The notes below the pieces were generated by a model that did not search any database, was not told the DNA's origin, and saw only the letters and a list, made by a program, of their open reading frames with translations. Positions 1 to 9,472 of a stretch of 64,000 nt of DNA are shown piece after piece; positions within the stretch are counted from its first letter, which is position 1, and the number at the start of each line of letters is the position of its first letter. The stretch comes from Clostridia bacterium (GTDB lineage: Bacteria; Bacillota; Clostridia; Lachnospirales; Lachnospiraceae), in the NCBI GenBank assembly GCA_910575725.1, contig CAJTFE010000003.1:169120-233119 (forward strand). The letters run 5' to 3'. A program made the translations under genes and the position numbers.

Positions 1-711
1 GCAGGAATGGCCGCCGGCTTTGTAACCGCCTTTCTTCAGACAAAGCTCGGCGTTCCCTCCATACTGGCCGGAATTGTCACCAATATGGGACTCTACACCG
101 TCAATCTCATGGTCATGGGCTGGAGCGCCAACGTAAGTCTCCTGAAATCCGAAACTATATTCACCCTCTTTAAAAACACCGGCATCGGCGGAGCCTGGAA
201 CGAAGCCATCCTGGCCGGATTTATCACCATCCTTATGGGCATTCTGCTGATCCTGTTCCTGGGAACACGTCTGGGTCTCTCCATCCGCGCCACAGGCGAC
301 AACATGGATATGGTAAGGGCCTCTTCCATCAACCCGGCCTTCACCATCACCGTAGGCCTGTGCATTGCCAACGCCATGACCGCTCTTTCCGGCGCCATGG
401 TGGGACAGTACCAGAACGCAGCCGACATCAACGGCGGAACCGGCATCGTAGTCATCGGCCTGGCCTGCCTTATCATAGGAGAAACCCTGCTCGGCCGCCG
501 CACCATAATCAAAGGCGCTATAGCCGCCATCGTCGGTTCCGCAATCTACCGGCTCATCTACGCTATCGTGCTGTACACAAAAATAATGCCTGTCCAAGGC
601 TTAAGGCTCATAACCGCTGTCATCGTAGCTCTGGCCATCGCATTTCCGACCATCAAAAACTGGATTCTCTTTGAAAAGCGGAAAGCCGCAGCCCGGAAAG
701 GAGGCAACTAA
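1..711 (+). CDS. ABC transporter permease, 5' end outside window (COG4120 / TrpY-like)
   Basis: Open from base 1 with no start needed, so the N-terminus lies upstream. The visible 236 residues are a run of hydrophobic segments with short loops, including a glycine-rich GQYQNAADINGGTG stretch and a basic C-terminal tail, as in the single-permease importers that pair with a TrpX-type binding protein (amino acid or other small solute uptake). The stop is 2 nt before the ATPase gene, and AAAGGAGG at 697-704 within its 3' end is the ribosome site for that gene, so the two are co-translated. The substrate cannot be told from sequence; the binding-protein gene is presumably upstream, out of view. 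Confidence 0.85.
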   Translation, partial: AGMAAGFVTAFLQTKLGVPSILAGIVTNMGLYTVNLMVMGWSANVSLLKSETIFTLFKNTGIGGAWNEAILAGFITILMGILLILFLGTRLGLSIRATGDNMDMVRASSINPAFTITVGLCIANAMTALSGAMVGQYQNAADINGGTGIVVIGLACLIIGETLLGRRTIIKGAIAAIVGSAIYRLIYAIVLYTKIMPVQGLRLITAVIVALAIAFPTIKNWILFEKRKAAARKGGN

Positions 712-713
712 AC

Positions 714-1514
714 ATGCTGGATATCAAAAACATTTCCAAAACATTCAATCCAGGAACAATCAATGCCAAAAAAGCCATTTCCGGCCTGTCCCTTCACCTG
801 GACAGCGGAGACTTCGTTACAATTATCGGTTCCAACGGCGCAGGCAAATCAACCATGTTCAACGCCATCGCGGGAACCTTCTACGTAGACGAAGGCTCCA
901 TTTCCCTGGACAAAAAAGACATCACCTTCCTCCCCGAATACAAGCGCAGCCACTTCATAGGCCGCCTGTTCCAGGATCCCATGAAAGGCACCGCCCCCGC
1001 CATGACCATCGAAGAAAACATGGCCCTGGCCTACTTACGCAACACCCAGGGCACTTCCCCCTTCAGCCGCATCTCAAAAAAGGATAAAGCCTTTTTCCAG
1101 GAACAGCTCTCCCTCCTGGGCATGGGCCTGGAAGACCGCCTGAAACACCCCGTAGGCCTCCTCTCCGGCGGCCAGCGCCAGGCCTTATCCCTCCTGATGT
1201 CAACCATGGTGCCCCCCAAGCTCCTGCTCCTGGACGAACACACAGCAGCCCTTGACCCTGGCACCGCCGAAAAAGTCCTGGAACTGACAAAAACCATCAC
1301 ATCCCAGAATCACATCACCTGCCTAATGATAACCCACAACATGAAACAGGCCCTGGAGCTAGGCAACCGCACCCTCCTGATGGCTGGCGGAAACATCGTC
1401 CTGGACATAGGTGGAGAAGAACGCTCCCACCTAACCGTCGAAGATCTCCTAACCCGCTTCAAAGCCGGAACCGGCCAAGCCCTGGACAACGACCGAATCC
1501 TCCTCTCCGACTAG
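714..1514 (+). CDS. ABC transporter ATP-binding protein, partner of the upstream permease
   Basis: A 266-residue ATPase with Walker A GSNGAGKST (about 39-47), signature LSGGQ (150-154), Walker B LLLLDEH (about 170-176) and a switch histidine in MITHN. It has the unusual DEH rather than DEP after the Walker B glutamate, a feature of the COG1101/TrpZ-type branch. It energises uptake through the permease just upstream (2-nt spacing, shared ribosome-site overlap). The gene ends 68 nt before the long inverted repeat at 1583-1792, which separates it from the convergent glycosyltransferase. Confidence 0.9.
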   Translation: MLDIKNISKTFNPGTINAKKAISGLSLHLDSGDFVTIIGSNGAGKSTMFNAIAGTFYVDEGSISLDKKDITFLPEYKRSHFIGRLFQDPMKGTAPAMTIEENMALAYLRNTQGTSPFSRISKKDKAFFQEQLSLLGMGLEDRLKHPVGLLSGGQRQALSLLMSTMVPPKLLLLDEHTAALDPGTAEKVLELTKTITSQNHITCLMITHNMKQALELGNRTLLMAGGNIVLDIGGEERSHLTVEDLLTRFKAGTGQALDNDRILLSD

Positions 1515-1582
1515 TTAAAAACTCTGCCAAAACAAACCAGCTGCTATCCGTCCTTTCTCCCCCCCGCCCCCAAAATGTAAAT

Positions 1583-1792
1583 GGAGAATGACGCAAAATA
1601 AGCCGGGAGCCTTTCCCATATCCCAGTGTCCGGCTATTCGCGAACAGACTGTCTGATACGGCCAAACATTACCCAACACCTTCATCCCAGCAAAGACTCC
1701 AAAAGTAATGTTTGTCCGAAGCAGACAGTCTGTACGCGAATCGTCCGAACACGGATATGGAAAGGCTCCCGGCTTATTTTGCGTCATTCTCC
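1583..1792 (-). repeat. Long imperfect inverted repeat, copy 1 of 3 (putative structured 3'-UTR element)
   Basis: Outer arms GGAGAATGACGCAAAATAAG / complement pair over about 35 bp; inner arms contain GTGTTCGGACG...CTGTCTG and CAGACAG...AGCCGGACAC when read on the minus strand. The apical loop (about 35 nt) is G/T-rich on that strand. It begins 10 nt after the stop of the minus-strand glycosyltransferase (1803). Copies at 50883-51092 and 53227-53441 share the core but have different, still self-complementary, outer stems. It also lies between two convergent genes, so it could end transcription from both sides. Nothing else is seen between 1515 and 1802. Confidence 0.9.
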
Positions 1793-1802
1793 CCCCACAT
1801 TC

Positions 1803-2882
1803 TCACCCCCTCCTATACTCCCTCCCCAAATAATAATTCACCTTAAAAAATACCAGCACCATCCAATAGCAAAGATTATAACACCCCTTCCCCATCAGCC
1901 AAAGATACACTTTGATCGAAACCGACAGCCGATCCATCGTATGATTCCTCAAGGCCTCCCGAACCTTAGGATCCTCGCAAATCTCTCTCACATTGGCCGT
2001 CACAGCCTTTCTCCCAGCTTTATAATTCCGATAAATCTCATTCTTCACCGTCAAAACCGTCATGCTCAAAAAATCATTCCGAATCTGCCCCGAAAAATCA
2101 AAAACATTCTTCTCCCGGCTGATACTCAAAAGCCGCTCCGCCAAGAGCTTCACCTTCTCCATATATCCGCTGTCATACTTCCCGGTAATCGACTTCTGAT
2201 TAATCCAATAATGATAAGGGAAAAAATCCTGCACCACACAAAGCTTTTGTGTATCCAGAAGCGCCGGGAACGTAATCTGCATATCCTCCCCCAGAGACAC
2301 CCGATCGTCACAAAATCCCATATTCTTTCGAATCAATTCTGTGCGAAAGAGCTTCGTCACCCTGGCAGACTGCAGCGTCCGTCCAAAAAAGCACCCGTCA
2401 TTAATAAGAGAAGGAAACAGCTCCTCAATCTCCTTCCTGTCATAAACCTCTTTTTTGAAATTCGAAATTTCCTTCCGTTTCGGAATCTTCGGATCCTCAA
2501 AATCAAAAACCAGTCCGCACACAGCCATATCCGCATCTGTCCGAAGCGCCAGCTCAAGCATCCGCTCATACATATCCGGCTCAATCCAGTCGTCACTGTC
2601 CACAAACCCCGCGAAATCACCGGAAGCCAGCTCCATCCCGGCCTTCCAGGCAGAGGTCAGCCCCCCGTTTGCCTTATGGCATACCCGGATTTTCTCATGG
2701 GCTTCCCCATATTCATCACAGATGGCCCCGGATCCGTCTGTCGAACCGTCGTCCACCAGAATGATCTCCAAATTTTCTGCCGTCTGTGCCAGAATACTGT
2801 CTATGCAGCGGCGCAGATAGGCCTCCACATTATAAACAGGCACAATTACGCTGATCTTATACTTACTGCTTTCCATTTTCAC
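1803..2882 (-). CDS. Family 2 glycosyltransferase (surface polysaccharide)
   Basis: 359 residues. GT-A fold N-terminus KISVIVPVYN, nucleotide-binding LVDDGSTD (about 43-50) and the metal-binding DSDD at about 95-98 mark a GT2 inverting sugar transferase. A hydrophobic stretch near 325-350 suggests a membrane-attached C-terminus. The ATG at 2882 lies 20 nt inside the end of the preceding gene; a second ATG two codons later is equally possible. It is the last gene of the polysaccharide run, followed 10 nt after its stop by the long inverted repeat. The sugar and acceptor are not predictable. Confidence 0.9.
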   Translation of the reverse strand: MKMESSKYKISVIVPVYNVEAYLRRCIDSILAQTAENLEIILVDDGSTDGSGAICDEYGEAHEKIRVCHKANGGLTSAWKAGMELASGDFAGFVDSDDWIEPDMYERMLELALRTDADMAVCGLVFDFEDPKIPKRKEISNFKKEVYDRKEIEELFPSLINDGCFFGRTLQSARVTKLFRTELIRKNMGFCDDRVSLGEDMQITFPALLDTQKLCVVQDFFPYHYWINQKSITGKYDSGYMEKVKLLAERLLSISREKNVFDFSGQIRNDFLSMTVLTVKNEIYRNYKAGRKAVTANVREICEDPKVREALRNHTMDRLSVSIKVYLWLMGKGCYNLCYWMVLVFFKVNYYLGREYRRG

Positions 2883-3837
2883 TCTTCACCCGTTCCAACA
2901 ATCTCCGGTAAATTCCCGGGCAGGCCAAAAACAGCCGGTAGCCAATCTCCGTCCGCAGGGGAAACCGCCCGTAAGGCTTCACGCGCTTCAGTCCCCGGCG
3001 GATCAAGCCCCGAATCCATTCCTGTTCCTTCCCGCTTTCCGGCATTTCATCCCGAAGCCCAAAGTAAATATCAATGCTCCCGTCCGCAAATGCCTGTAAA
3101 GCCCTCACCATAAGCTCCGTATACCCCTTCTGTTCCAAAAAATCAATCCGCTCCGCCCCAGCCGTCACCCAGTCCAGCCGCCTGGGATTAAATCCCCTGG
3201 TGATACTGGAAGGCGTCACAAAATAACCGTAAAGAGAAGCATCCACATAAGCCGCCTGCCGCACCTGATGATAGATCCGGTAAGTTGTAGCCTCGTCCTC
3301 GTGAATCCGCCCCAGGGGATACCTTATCTTTTCAAACAGCTCCCTCTTATAAAGCTTGTTCCAGGCCACAACAAAATAAGCCCCATCGGAAATATAGAGA
3401 TTTGCCAGCATCTGCCGTCCCGTAAAGGTTTTTACTTCCCCGGTCCCCCTTTGGGGAACAGGCTCTCCCTTCACATACTCCCACCGGCAGACACTCATAT
3501 CGCTCCCTGTCTCTGCACAGGCCTCATGCAAACGCTCCAGAAATTCCGGAACAAGATAATCGTCCGAATCCACAAAAGCCAGATAACGCCCCTCTGCCTG
3601 GTCAATTCCCGTATTACGGGCCCCGGACAGGCCGGCGTTCTTCTGATGAATCACCTTCACTCTGGAATCCATCCGGGCATACTCGTCGCAGATAGCCGGG
3701 CAGCCGTCGTCGGAGCCGTCATCCACCAGAATGATTTCCATATTTTCATAAGTCTGATCCAGTACAGAATCCAGGCAGCGGCGCAGATAAGCCTCCACAT
3801 GAAAGACCGGTATAATCACGCTTATCAAATCTTTCAT
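2863..3837 (-). CDS. Family 2 glycosyltransferase
   Basis: 324 residues with LISVIIPVFH, ILVDDGSDD and DSDD (about 90-93), followed by the usual GT2 acceptor region; no clear membrane segment. It resembles its neighbour (VEAYLRRC... IICDEY-type spacing is shared by all three glycosyltransferases here), so the three look like duplicated members of one capsule or wall-polysaccharide set. The end overlaps the next gene by 20 nt. A GAAGG ribosome site sits upstream of the ATG. Confidence 0.9.
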   Translation of the reverse strand: MKDLISVIIPVFHVEAYLRRCLDSVLDQTYENMEIILVDDGSDDGCPAICDEYARMDSRVKVIHQKNAGLSGARNTGIDQAEGRYLAFVDSDDYLVPEFLERLHEACAETGSDMSVCRWEYVKGEPVPQRGTGEVKTFTGRQMLANLYISDGAYFVVAWNKLYKRELFEKIRYPLGRIHEDEATTYRIYHQVRQAAYVDASLYGYFVTPSSITRGFNPRRLDWVTAGAERIDFLEQKGYTELMVRALQAFADGSIDIYFGLRDEMPESGKEQEWIRGLIRRGLKRVKPYGRFPLRTEIGYRLFLACPGIYRRLLERVKSENGKQ

Positions 3838-3908
3838 AAAAAACTGCCTTCCTCACTTTCTATCAACACTTCCATGTTACTGCCGTCCTATTAGCCTTTC
3901 CGGCTTCG

Positions 3909-4898
3909 TCACCCTTTCTTTCCATATAAAAGCTTTGCCGTCCACCCTCTCAGTACGCTCAGTCCATACGCCCCATGCTTCCATCCCCGGAGCATACATG
4001 CGTGAATCATCCGGTAATCCATTGCAAAAAGAGCCGCATTCCTTCCTGCTCTTTGAAGCTCCGGATCTCTGCAGTAGGCTTCTATTGCCGCCAGTTTTTC
4101 CCGTCTGCTCCGGCTTAGATCAAAGGGAAGGCTCTCCACATCATCCAGCACCTCCTGGATCAGCCGGGCATTGATAAGCCCGCTTTTATCCTCACAGCCT
4201 GCCAGCTCCTCATAGAATCTCGAAGCCTCATGCCAAATCCGCTTAGCCAGCTCCAGCTTGTCGTCCCGTTTCCGGCTGGAAAGCGTATTGCCTGTGTCAT
4301 TCTGTATATAATGATAAAGCGGTTTCTGCACAACAGCCACGCCCCCAGAAGCCCTGCGCAGGTAATCCAGGTTAAACAGCAGATCCTCGCCCAGGCTTAA
4401 GCTCTCATCAAAACGCCCGGCCAGACTCCGCCGGAACAGCTTGTTCCAGGGCATATTCAGATATCCTCTGCCATACAGCGCAAGAAAGCTCTCCGCCCCG
4501 TTCCATTTCGAAATCTCCGGAATCTTTTCCACATCCCTTCCCAGGTAGTGGTGATGATATCCACAGACCGCCAAATCCGCCGAGCCGATGCCGCATAAAA
4601 GCGCCTCCGCCATATCCTCTTCCACAGAATCATCGCTGTCCGCAAACAGAAGAAACTCTCCCCCCGCCTTTTCCATTCCTGCATTCCTGGCCGAGGAAAC
4701 GCCCCCGTTTTCCTTATGAATCACACGTATCCGGGCATCCTTCTCTGCCAGCTCATCGCATATACAGGGACAGTTATCGGGAGAGCCGTCGTCCACCAGG
4801 ATTATCTCAATCTCCCTCTCTGTCTGTCTCTGGAGGGATTCCACGCAGACACGCAGGGTCTTTTCACTTTTATATACCGGAACAACAATACTCACCAT
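3909..4898 (-). CDS. Family 2 glycosyltransferase
   Basis: 329 residues from the ATG at 4898 (MVSIVVPVYK), with ILVDDGSPDN and DSDD at about 87-90. An in-frame TTG at 4928 would add ten residues not expected in the family; neither start has a strong ribosome site, so the start is a choice made on family alignment. First of the three glycosyltransferases downstream of the flippase; the 71-nt gap after it (3838-3908) shows no terminator. Confidence 0.88.
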   Translation of the reverse strand: MVSIVVPVYKSEKTLRVCVESLQRQTEREIEIILVDDGSPDNCPCICDELAEKDARIRVIHKENGGVSSARNAGMEKAGGEFLLFADSDDSVEEDMAEALLCGIGSADLAVCGYHHHYLGRDVEKIPEISKWNGAESFLALYGRGYLNMPWNKLFRRSLAGRFDESLSLGEDLLFNLDYLRRASGGVAVVQKPLYHYIQNDTGNTLSSRKRDDKLELAKRIWHEASRFYEELAGCEDKSGLINARLIQEVLDDVESLPFDLSRSRREKLAAIEAYCRDPELQRAGRNAALFAMDYRMIHACMLRGWKHGAYGLSVLRGWTAKLLYGKKG

Positions 4899-4952
4899 CT
4901 TCGCAATCCCCAATCCAGAACGCCGCAAACCTATAGAAACAAAGCCTCTGCC

Positions 4953-6503
4953 TTAGCCCTTACCCTGCTCCTTCACACGCTGCCTGTGCAGCTTCTTCTT
5001 TACCATATCCAACACCATTTTGCGCTCATTCTTACGCAGCACCACAAAAAAGTTCACCGCCAGAGCCGCCGCTCCTGCCGCGATCCCTACGGAAAACAGC
5101 TTCACCCATCCGTCAATCTCAATCAGCAGCCGAAAAGGCAGAGCCGTCAGGCAGACCGCCCCGATAGACACCAGGCCCAACAGAATATCCCCGTAGAAGG
5201 TATACCACTTCACCTTCAGACACCGGGCCGCATAAATGGGAGTAAACACCAGATTACGCAGAACTCCGTACACCATACTGGTGCCCACAATGGCATAAAT
5301 CCCCAGATCCGTCGTTTCCAAAAGAAGAAATACCGTCGCTGTTGTAAGAATCCCGCTGGTCAGTATGACAACCGAATTCACCTTCACCCGTTTTGTAATT
5401 AAAAATACATGATACAGCACCTGAATGCTGGCGCTGATGCACATGGTTCCGATATTCAGCAGCGCGAGCTGGTACAGCACATCCGGATTCTGTGTCTCCC
5501 CAATCCACAGAACAAAGAAGGCCTTTCCAAAAACAATCAGAAACGCAATGGGAATGCTGATCAAGAAAATCATAATCCGGTCCGCGCTCCCGATAATCTC
5601 CAGCAGCTGCTTCCTGTCTTCCTTTGCATAGGCAATGGTCATCTGAGGATTAAAAACGCCCGCAATCGTCCCCATAAGATTCACAATCACCGTGGGAACC
5701 TGAGCGGCAATCGACACGGTCGTCATAGCCGCAGCATTGATCATAATATTGGCAATGGAGGTATCCAGTCCGCTCAGCAAAAGCTGCCCAAGCCGGGTAA
5801 CCGAATTCCAGGCTCCCAGGGACACAAGCTCCTTCACCTTCCCCCAGCCAAAATACTGCTTTCTTACTTTCATATCCGGCAGAAGCCGCCGGGTAAAGAT
5901 AAGATTGGCCGCCGCCTGTATCAGCGTAGACGCCACGGAAGCGCAGCCCACATACCACAGATAAGGCCGGAAAAAGAAATACGCCGTAAACAGCACCGTC
6001 AGACGCGCAGCCTCTCCCAGAATCGTGGCCATGGAGCTCAGCTCCAGCCTGTCCTGGCTGTAGGGCGCAACCCCAAAGACCGAGGTTGTAATGCTGATAA
6101 GAAAGTTCAAAAATATAAAAAAGAACAGCATCTGAATGTCCGGAAGGCTTGCCTTTGGCGGAATCTGGAAAATATGCCCCAGATAAACCACCACAAACAT
6201 AGCCGGAATCATAAAGACCACAGCCATCAGCACATTGGCATAAAACACAGAGGAAAAATAGCGGTTTGCCTCCTCCTTGTCATTCCGGTGTATCTGGATG
6301 GTAATAAAACGGCTCGCCATGGTATTCAGGGCAGATACGACAATCTGGGCCGCCTGGACAAACTTATTGGCAATATCCGTAAACCCATAGGAGTTGGGAA
6401 TCATTCTGTCGATAATCGGCACCAGAATAAAGCCCAGCAGCATATTTACTGCAAAGGCCAGAAGCTGGGCCGTCATATTAATCGCTACTCTTCTCTTGTT
6501 CAT
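4953..6503 (-). CDS. Polysaccharide flippase (Wzx / MVF-superfamily)
   Basis: 516 residues, 12-14 hydrophobic helices, starting with NMTAQLLAFAVNMLLGF and ending in a basic cytoplasmic tail (KKKLHRQRVKEQGKG). This is the usual pattern of polysaccharide-biosynthesis exporters that move lipid-linked repeat units across the membrane. AGGAG precedes the ATG. It sits between the DUF2142-like protein and three glycosyltransferases, which supports a role in exporting a cell-surface glycan. No Wzy polymerase is evident, unless the 886-residue neighbour provides that step. Confidence 0.88.
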   Translation of the reverse strand: MNKRRVAINMTAQLLAFAVNMLLGFILVPIIDRMIPNSYGFTDIANKFVQAAQIVVSALNTMASRFITIQIHRNDKEEANRYFSSVFYANVLMAVVFMIPAMFVVVYLGHIFQIPPKASLPDIQMLFFFIFLNFLISITTSVFGVAPYSQDRLELSSMATILGEAARLTVLFTAYFFFRPYLWYVGCASVASTLIQAAANLIFTRRLLPDMKVRKQYFGWGKVKELVSLGAWNSVTRLGQLLLSGLDTSIANIMINAAAMTTVSIAAQVPTVIVNLMGTIAGVFNPQMTIAYAKEDRKQLLEIIGSADRIMIFLISIPIAFLIVFGKAFFVLWIGETQNPDVLYQLALLNIGTMCISASIQVLYHVFLITKRVKVNSVVILTSGILTTATVFLLLETTDLGIYAIVGTSMVYGVLRNLVFTPIYAARCLKVKWYTFYGDILLGLVSIGAVCLTALPFRLLIEIDGWVKLFSVGIAAGAAALAVNFFVVLRKNERKMVLDMVKKKLHRQRVKEQGKG

Positions 6504-6511
6504 ATCTGCTC

Positions 6512-9172
6512 CTACAATATCAGCACTGCCTTGATAAGATACATAACCGTCAGAAGCTGCCCTATAAAGCCTGCATACATCATTCCCCGATCCACGGATT
6601 TCTCATACATCAGCCGGCTGTTGCGCCCTGTCAGAGAGAAGGCCGGCATAAAGGGGATAAAGTACCGCCCCTGTACCCCCTCGATGGAGATATAGTCCTT
6701 CGGCGTCCAGGTCAGCAGCATACCAGCCAGTATGATTCCCGTACAGGCCAGACAGATAAACACAGACAGCCATTTATGCCATCTTTTCACATAGAAGGGC
6801 TCTTCCCTTGTCTTTAAAACCGAGAGCACCAGCAGGAATAAAAAGAGCATGGGAATTACCTGTGAGATCTCAATCTCCACCCAGCCCATCTTCTGCCCTG
6901 CCAGGGACTCCAGATAAAAGGCCGTCTTGTCACTGACCGTATTGGCCAGTATCCGCACCAGCTCCAAGGGCTGCTGCAGAAAATACCCGATGGTATAGCC
7001 TGATGTGGCAGAAGAACCTACGGTTGCCGTTGCCTCCGTAGTCGTGGCAATGTAATTGACCGCCACCGTGTTTTTGTTGAGGAAGCTCAGCACCGGAAGG
7101 ATAAAAAGCCCCGCCATGCAGATCCCCCAGGATCGTCTGCCGCCGAATTTTTTCGCCGGGATGAGAAGGGCCAGAAGGCACATGGGCAGATAAATGCCGC
7201 TCTTTCCATAGATAAAGACAATACCCAGAATCCCCATCACCAGGATATCCTTTGGCTTCACCGGATCCTCATTGTAGGCCAGTGCAATACAGTAACAGCT
7301 ATACAGCAGAATCGTGCCCGTAATCACGGCATCATAAGAAAAGGATGTGCACTGCTGCAGGTTCATGGGAAGAATGGCCAAAAGGAAGAGGGTCATCTTT
7401 CCAAAAGGCAGTTTTTTCATACCAAAGTAAACCATGCAGGCAAAAAACAGCAGACTGCACCATCTCGCCAGCAGCAGCATGGGAACCGTTCCAAGCTGCA
7501 GAATCCGTGCCAGGGTCATGCCCAGGACTGCAGGCAGGTAGAGAACCATAGGCGCCTCTGTGTTCGCCGTGGCCGCAGCCTCCGTCAGACGGCCGTCCTG
7601 GACCCGTGAAAAGAGTCCGTCATAGATATTTTTATAGTTCGTCAGGCTGGGCTCCGAGGTATATTCCATTTTGGCGTCATCCGCCCTTTTCAGGCATTTG
7701 CCCTCTCCGATCTGATCGATTCCAAGAAGCGTATTGGAATGGCGGTAGGACATATCAATGTGGTATTTCTCGTCCGGCGTCATATAAGGCGTCAGAATAA
7801 AATTGTAGATGACTCCCAGGCACAGAATCGTAAAGAGAAAAACCTTCTCAATCCTGCATCTTCGGATAAAGGCCAGGTAATAAAAGCCCGCGCTCATGGC
7901 CTCAAAAAACAGAAACATCACAAAGAAATACTTTTTCAAAAAGATATTGAAATAAGTGTGAGCATTCATGCTCAGCCGGCTCCCGCTCTCTTTTCCATTG
8001 ATATACAGGGTATTCTCCTGGTAATACCCTTCCGGGGTCACAATCACAGAAAGTCCGCTGTTCAGAAGCTCCTGGGAGAATTCCAGGCGCACCTCGTAGG
8101 TATGCCCCTTCGTATCGCTCTGGGCCTGGTTAAAAATAAGCCCCATATACTGCCCGTCCAGCAAAGATGCAGCCAAAATCTCAGTCTCGCAGAGCAGCTC
8201 CTCCCCCGCCAGATCCCGTACACTGGCCCGGATACTCCCCTCTGGCCGGAAATCCTCAGACAGATCCATCCGGATCCCTAAGCCTACCAGCGTCTCCTCT
8301 TCTGTGGTGTAACGCTGTACCAGCTCCTTCGTTTCCTCTGTCACAGGCAGCAGCTTGCCATTGTCCCGCATTACAACCACCCTGTGGGTGCTGTTCATGG
8401 CTTTGCGCACCTGCCCGTCATACACATAGAAAAAAATCAGCCCTGTCAGAAAGAGAAGGAATCCCATCCCAATCCACTGCCGGTATTTCTTAAAGAGAGC
8501 CGCAAGCTTCTGAACATAGGCAGGCGTCTTTCTCTCCGGCTTGTCCCACACCGGCTCCTCCGCTCTCTTTCCTGATACCAGAAAGAACATCCCCCCCAGA
8601 ATCAACAGCATCAGCGTGGTGATAAGGGGATTCTTCACATAATGAACCTGTGTCCGGTATATGGCATTGTAAATAAGATTGTTCTCTGTGAAAACGCCGT
8701 CCGCATAGGTATTTCCCTGGGTCCGGCTCTCTGTATTCAGCCAGAGGGAGGGGCCTTCCTGCAAATCCCGGCCTGTAATCACAAAATCCAGAAGTCTTCC
8801 CTCCGGCTCCTTTTCAAAGGATACCCCCCAGAAGGCTTCCGTCTTCAGATTGGCCAGCTCATAGGTCTGACTGGCCAGAAGCTCTCCGCTTTGACTGTCA
8901 GAAGCCTCTATGATAATCTCTCCCTGGGTAAATACATGCCCGTTGTCCGTAAAATAAAAAGAAATCTGATTCAGCGCCTGCTTATCCGCAGCATACTCAA
9001 ATTTCAATTCTGTCTCATTGGTTATCTCTTCTGTTTTTAGTTTCAGGGAAGGCTTTCCGATCCCTTCCAGTCCCCTGGATTCCAGTCTGTCGTGAGGTAT
9101 AAGAACAGACACAGCGAAATAGAGCATGCAGAGAACTGCATACCCTATCGCCCATTTTTTTCTATTCACCAA
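6512..9172 (-). CDS. DUF2142-like large polytopic membrane protein
   Basis: About 886 residues. One N-terminal helix, an extracytoplasmic domain to about 180, two more helices (about 190-205 and 235-250), a second soluble domain, then a helical bundle carrying MTPDEKYH, the acidic motif typical of DUF2142 / GT-C-like proteins. That family is found in polysaccharide clusters and is suspected to transfer or polymerise lipid-linked sugars; this is inference. The start is TTG (9172) or GTG (9169), both overlapping the ptsH stop by 8-11 nt, with GGAGAG just upstream, so translation is coupled to HPr. Confidence 0.75.
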   Translation of the reverse strand: MVNRKKWAIGYAVLCMLYFAVSVLIPHDRLESRGLEGIGKPSLKLKTEEITNETELKFEYAADKQALNQISFYFTDNGHVFTQGEIIIEASDSQSGELLASQTYELANLKTEAFWGVSFEKEPEGRLLDFVITGRDLQEGPSLWLNTESRTQGNTYADGVFTENNLIYNAIYRTQVHYVKNPLITTLMLLILGGMFFLVSGKRAEEPVWDKPERKTPAYVQKLAALFKKYRQWIGMGFLLFLTGLIFFYVYDGQVRKAMNSTHRVVVMRDNGKLLPVTEETKELVQRYTTEEETLVGLGIRMDLSEDFRPEGSIRASVRDLAGEELLCETEILAASLLDGQYMGLIFNQAQSDTKGHTYEVRLEFSQELLNSGLSVIVTPEGYYQENTLYINGKESGSRLSMNAHTYFNIFLKKYFFVMFLFFEAMSAGFYYLAFIRRCRIEKVFLFTILCLGVIYNFILTPYMTPDEKYHIDMSYRHSNTLLGIDQIGEGKCLKRADDAKMEYTSEPSLTNYKNIYDGLFSRVQDGRLTEAAATANTEAPMVLYLPAVLGMTLARILQLGTVPMLLLARWCSLLFFACMVYFGMKKLPFGKMTLFLLAILPMNLQQCTSFSYDAVITGTILLYSCYCIALAYNEDPVKPKDILVMGILGIVFIYGKSGIYLPMCLLALLIPAKKFGGRRSWGICMAGLFILPVLSFLNKNTVAVNYIATTTEATATVGSSATSGYTIGYFLQQPLELVRILANTVSDKTAFYLESLAGQKMGWVEIEISQVIPMLFLFLLVLSVLKTREEPFYVKRWHKWLSVFICLACTGIILAGMLLTWTPKDYISIEGVQGRYFIPFMPAFSLTGRNSRLMYEKSVDRGMMYAGFIGQLLTVMYLIKAVLIL

Positions 9173-9425
9173 GACCGCTCTCCACAGCTTCTATCATGGC
9201 CGCCAGAGCTGCTTTTTCGTCCACACCCTCACAGATGAACTCAATCTCATCCCCGGACTTAACACAGGCTCCAAGGACGCTCAGAACACTCTTTGCATTT
9301 GCTGTTGTATTCTCAAATGTAAAGGTGATCAGCGCCTTAAACTGCATAGCTGTCTTGCAGAGAATTCCGGCCGGCCTTAAGTGCAGCCCTGTGGGATTCT
9401 GAATTATGACCTTCTGACTTACCAT
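9162..9425 (-). CDS. ptsH: HPr phosphocarrier protein
   Basis: 87 residues, the family length. The active-site histidine is His15 in GLHLRPAG and the regulatory serine is Ser46 in AKSVLSV, both at canonical positions, so it can pass phosphate from EI to PTS permeases and be a target of HPr kinase. It is therefore not Crh, which lacks His15. Its place between cdaR and a polysaccharide membrane protein, away from ptsI, is uncommon. It may serve the beta-glucoside PTS at 59849, though that is inference. Confidence 0.92.
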   Translation of the reverse strand: MVSQKVIIQNPTGLHLRPAGILCKTAMQFKALITFTFENTTANAKSVLSVLGACVKSGDEIEFICEGVDEKAALAAMIEAVESGLGE

Positions 9426-9472
9426 ATTGAAAACCTCCCATTCTTTGATTCATCTTTTATCGGTTGCTATAA

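Noticed and set aside
1583..1792. Identification of the long hairpin with known large RNAs (OLE, ROOL, GOLLD, HEARO)
   Set aside because: Size and single long-stem shape do not match those multi-domain RNAs; no known class recognised.
1626..3113. Long open frame on the plus strand across the first glycosyltransferase and hairpin
   Set aside because: Antisense to a well-supported gene, low-complexity composition, no ribosome site or domain; such shadows occur opposite most minus-strand genes here.
9162..9425. Crh rather than HPr
   Set aside because: His15 is present in GLHLRPAG; Crh lacks it.
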